In this document: positions 6,410 to 7,757 of the stretch, piece by piece
Position numbering within the stretch: the stretch's first letter is position 1
Layout of the letters: the number at the start of each line of letters is the position of its first letter
From: Betaproteobacteria bacterium
Lineage (GTDB): Bacteria; Pseudomonadota; Gammaproteobacteria; Burkholderiales; Burkholderiaceae_C
Assembly: GCA_009922295.1 (NCBI GenBank)
Contig: RFWA01000106.1
Location: forward strand, 1-7,757
Length of the DNA stretch: 7,757 bases
Direction of reading: 5' to 3'
Position numbers and translations under genes: made by a program
Notes under the pieces: generated by a model
Seen by the model: only the letters and a program-made list of their open reading frames with translations
Told to the model about the DNA's origin: nothing
The model's database searches: none

Positions 6410-6542
6410 GGGCCCCGGCCGACAAGCCTCCCCGTCATACAATGCGCCGTTATCAACGCGGCGTCACCTGTCCGGTGGCCGCACGCCCACGCAGCCCCTG
6501 CGCTGTGTCGGGTCTTTTCTGTCAAACCCTGTGGAGTTGCCT
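6410..6542 (+). promoter_or_regulatory. Probable yajC-secD promoter and leader region
   Basis: The 133-base gap contains TACAAT (6438-6443), a good -10 match, although no good -35 sits 16-18 bases upstream (the region is GC-rich). Starting near 6450, the transcript would carry a leader of about 90 bases with two hairpins, listed separately, and GGAG (6533-6536) as the ribosome site for the GTG start. The promoter assignment is tentative. Confidence 0.4.
6458..6482 (+). other. GC-rich hairpin in yajC leader
   Basis: GCGGC, a two-base bulge (GT), CACC, loop TGTCC, GGTG, GCCGC: nine pairs with one bulge, the strongest simple hairpin I see in the intergenic DNA. There is no T tract after it, so intrinsic termination of the oxidoreductase transcript is unlikely. 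It could instead be a leader structure or help stabilise the upstream mRNA end. A second small stem, CGCAG-CCC-CTGCG, follows at 6490-6502. Confidence 0.35.
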
Positions 6543-6878
6543 GTGTTTATTTCTTCCGCGTTCGCCCAAACCGCACCCGCTGCCGCTGCCGGCGGCGGTG
6601 ACATGCAGTCCTCGCTCATGAGCATGCTGCCTCTGGTGTTGATGTTTGTCGTGCTCTATTTCGTGATGATTCGGCCGCAGATGAAGAAGCAGAAAGAGCA
6701 CAAGGCCATGATCGATGCGCTGGCCAAGGGCGACGAAGTCGCCACCGCCGGTGGTCTGTTGGGCAAGGTCAGCCGCATGGGCGACAGCCATCTGGGCCTT
6801 GAGGTTGCCAGTGGAGTCGAGATTCAGATCCAGCGTAGCGCGGTGGTGCAGGTGCTGCCCAAGGGCAGCATCAAGTAA
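6543..6878 (+). CDS. yajC: Preprotein translocase subunit YajC
   Basis: YajC is a small inner-membrane protein that associates with SecDF in the SecYEG export machinery. The 111-residue product matches the normal size of about 110. After FISSAFAQ and an Ala/Gly stretch (residues 2-19), one membrane helix spans about 25-43 (LMSMLPLVLMFVVLYFVMI). The family signature IRPQMKKQKEH follows at 43-53, then the cytoplasmic part with GDEVATAGGLLGKV and a C-terminal VVQVLPKGSIK. I chose GTG at 6543 because GGAG (6533-6536) sits six bases before it and because the FISSAFAQ start matches typical YajC N-termini; the frame stays open farther upstream but that part overlaps the oxidoreductase gene. secD follows after 24 bases in the same direction, an operon as usual. 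The queA-tgt genes that often precede yajC in proteobacteria are not here. Confidence 0.96.
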   Translation: MFISSAFAQTAPAAAAGGGDMQSSLMSMLPLVLMFVVLYFVMIRPQMKKQKEHKAMIDALAKGDEVATAGGLLGKVSRMGDSHLGLEVASGVEIQIQRSAVVQVLPKGSIK

Positions 6879-6890
6879 ACCCGTTACCGC

Positions 6891-6895
6891 AGAGG
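6891..6895 (+). promoter_or_regulatory. Ribosome binding site of secD
   Basis: AGAGG lies seven bases before the secD ATG at 6903, in the short gap after yajC. It supports that ATG as the start. Confidence 0.6.
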
Positions 6896-6902
6896 CGCGA
6901 TC

Positions 6903-7757
6903 ATGAACCGTTATCCGGTCTGGAAATACGTGGTCATCATGATCGCGCTATTGGTGGGGGGCTTGTATACGCTCCCCAATTTCTTTGGTGAATCGCCTGC
7001 GGTGCAGGTGTCGGCGGCCAAGCCGTCGGTCAAGATTGACGGCAGCACGCTGGCCCGGGTCGAGGCGGCACTCAAGGCCGGCGGCCTGGTGGCCCAGGTG
7101 GTGACACTGGACGGCAACTCGATCAAAGCGCGTTTTGACACCACAGACACGCAACTCCGGGCCAAGGACGCCATCCAGAAGGCACTGGTGCCAGAGCCCG
7201 CCAACGCCGGCTATGTGGTCGCGCTCAATTTGCTGTCGCGCTCACCAGCATGGCTAAGCGCCATGCGCGCGGTGCCGATGTACCTGGGCCTGGATTTGCG
7301 GGGTGGTGTGCACTTCATGCTGCAGGTGGACATGCAGGCGGCTTTGACCAAAAAGGCCGAGTCACTGACGGGCGATATCCGCACCGGCCTGCGTGAAAAA
7401 AGCGTTCGCCACAGCGGCATCAGCCGCAATGGCCAGACCATTGAGGTCCGATTCAAGGATATGGCGGCGCTGGCGGCGGCTCGCGCCGTGCTGCAAGATC
7501 AGTTCCCTGACCTGCAGGCTACAGACGGGCCCGACGGCACCGAGTTCAAGCTGACAGCGACCATCAAGCCCGAGGCAGCGCGGCGAGTGCAAGACCAGTC
7601 GCTCAAACAAAATATCACCACACTGCACAACCGTATCAACGAGTTGGGCGTGGCCGAGCCGGTGATCCAGCAGCAGGGCCTGGACCGCATCGTTGTGCAG
7701 CTGCCGGGTGTCCAGGACACGGCCAAGGCCAAGGACATCCTGGGCCGCACCGCCACC
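6903..7757 (+). CDS. secD: Protein translocase subunit SecD (3' truncated by window end)
   Basis: SecD, with SecF and YajC, uses the proton-motive force to help pull exported proteins through SecYEG from the periplasmic side. The first 285 residues are visible, less than half of a usual ~620-residue SecD, and the frame is open to the last base. Residues 6-24 form the first membrane helix (VWKYVVIMIALLVGGLYTL). The P1 periplasmic domain follows, with the hallmark YLGLDLRGGVHFMLQVD at 127-143 and IQQQGLDRIVVQLPGVQD ending near 272, the conserved QLPG lying at 266-269. The ATG is preceded by AGAGG at a good distance and follows the yajC stop by 24 bases, so the two are surely co-transcribed; secF is expected beyond the window. 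No sign of frameshift or truncation inside the visible part. Confidence 0.97.
   Translation, partial: MNRYPVWKYVVIMIALLVGGLYTLPNFFGESPAVQVSAAKPSVKIDGSTLARVEAALKAGGLVAQVVTLDGNSIKARFDTTDTQLRAKDAIQKALVPEPANAGYVVALNLLSRSPAWLSAMRAVPMYLGLDLRGGVHFMLQVDMQAALTKKAESLTGDIRTGLREKSVRHSGISRNGQTIEVRFKDMAALAAARAVLQDQFPDLQATDGPDGTEFKLTATIKPEAARRVQDQSLKQNITTLHNRINELGVAEPVIQQQGLDRIVVQLPGVQDTAKAKDILGRTAT

Noticed and set aside
6403..6424. GGCC-rich palindromes after the oxidoreductase stop as an intrinsic terminator
   Set aside because: The pairings are short, alternative to each other and not followed by a T tract.
5000..6442. 480-codon minus-strand ORF inside the oxidoreductase gene
   Set aside because: Antisense shadow with Gln/His/Arg-rich composition and no domain.
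6442..6621. Plus-strand ORF starting ATG at 6442 as a leader peptide of yajC
   Set aside because: Its ATG is part of the candidate -10 hexamer, it overlaps yajC out of frame, and its Pro/Arg/Cys-rich peptide resembles a frame shadow.

Overview
The window looks like chromosomal housekeeping DNA of a betaproteobacterium, most likely order Burkholderiales and perhaps Comamonadaceae. This rests on the high G+C content and GC-rich third codon positions, the single-chain ~1200-residue indolepyruvate:ferredoxin oxidoreductase type, and the style of the YajC/SecD sequences; no marker here fixes the genus. I see no insertion sequences, phage genes, CRISPR arrays, tRNA or rRNA genes.

Layout. (1) Bases 1-771 hold the 3' part of a nitrilase-superfamily amidase, closest in motif pattern to Nit1-type deaminated-glutathione amidases; its start lies outside the window. 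(2) Bases 772-922 hold no well-supported gene, only one very small ORF of doubtful status. (3) A 52-codon gene on the minus strand (923-1081) encodes a predicted single-pass membrane protein. Its start codon overlaps, head to head, the start codon of mltA (1080-2183, plus), a lytic transglycosylase that here has a signal peptide but no lipobox. (4) mltA converges on an Lrp/AsnC-family regulator gene (2197-2685, minus); one short hairpin contains both stop codons. (5) The regulator is divergent from a 1201-codon fused indolepyruvate/2-oxoacid:ferredoxin oxidoreductase (2804-6409). The 118-bp space between them carries a perfect 5+3+5 inverted repeat that could be an operator. (6) After a 133-bp gap with a possible -10 element and two hairpins come yajC (6543-6878, GTG start) and the first 285 codons of secD (6903 to the window end), accessory components of the Sec protein-export machinery.

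How the parts relate. Three functional themes lie side by side: metabolite repair (Nit1-like), cell-wall turnover (MltA plus an uncharacterised membrane peptide), and amino-acid catabolism (Lrp-type regulator with a 2-oxoacid:ferredoxin oxidoreductase, which could form a regulator/target pair). These are followed by the yajC-secD export operon. The last is normally preceded by queA-tgt in many proteobacteria, but here the oxidoreductase gene lies upstream.

I do not see a clearly new multi-gene system. The observations most worth checking are the two overlapping divergent start codons with the small membrane-protein gene, the Lrp-oxidoreductase divergon and its inverted repeat, the seven-cysteine Fe-S insert of the oxidoreductase, and the structured leader before yajC.
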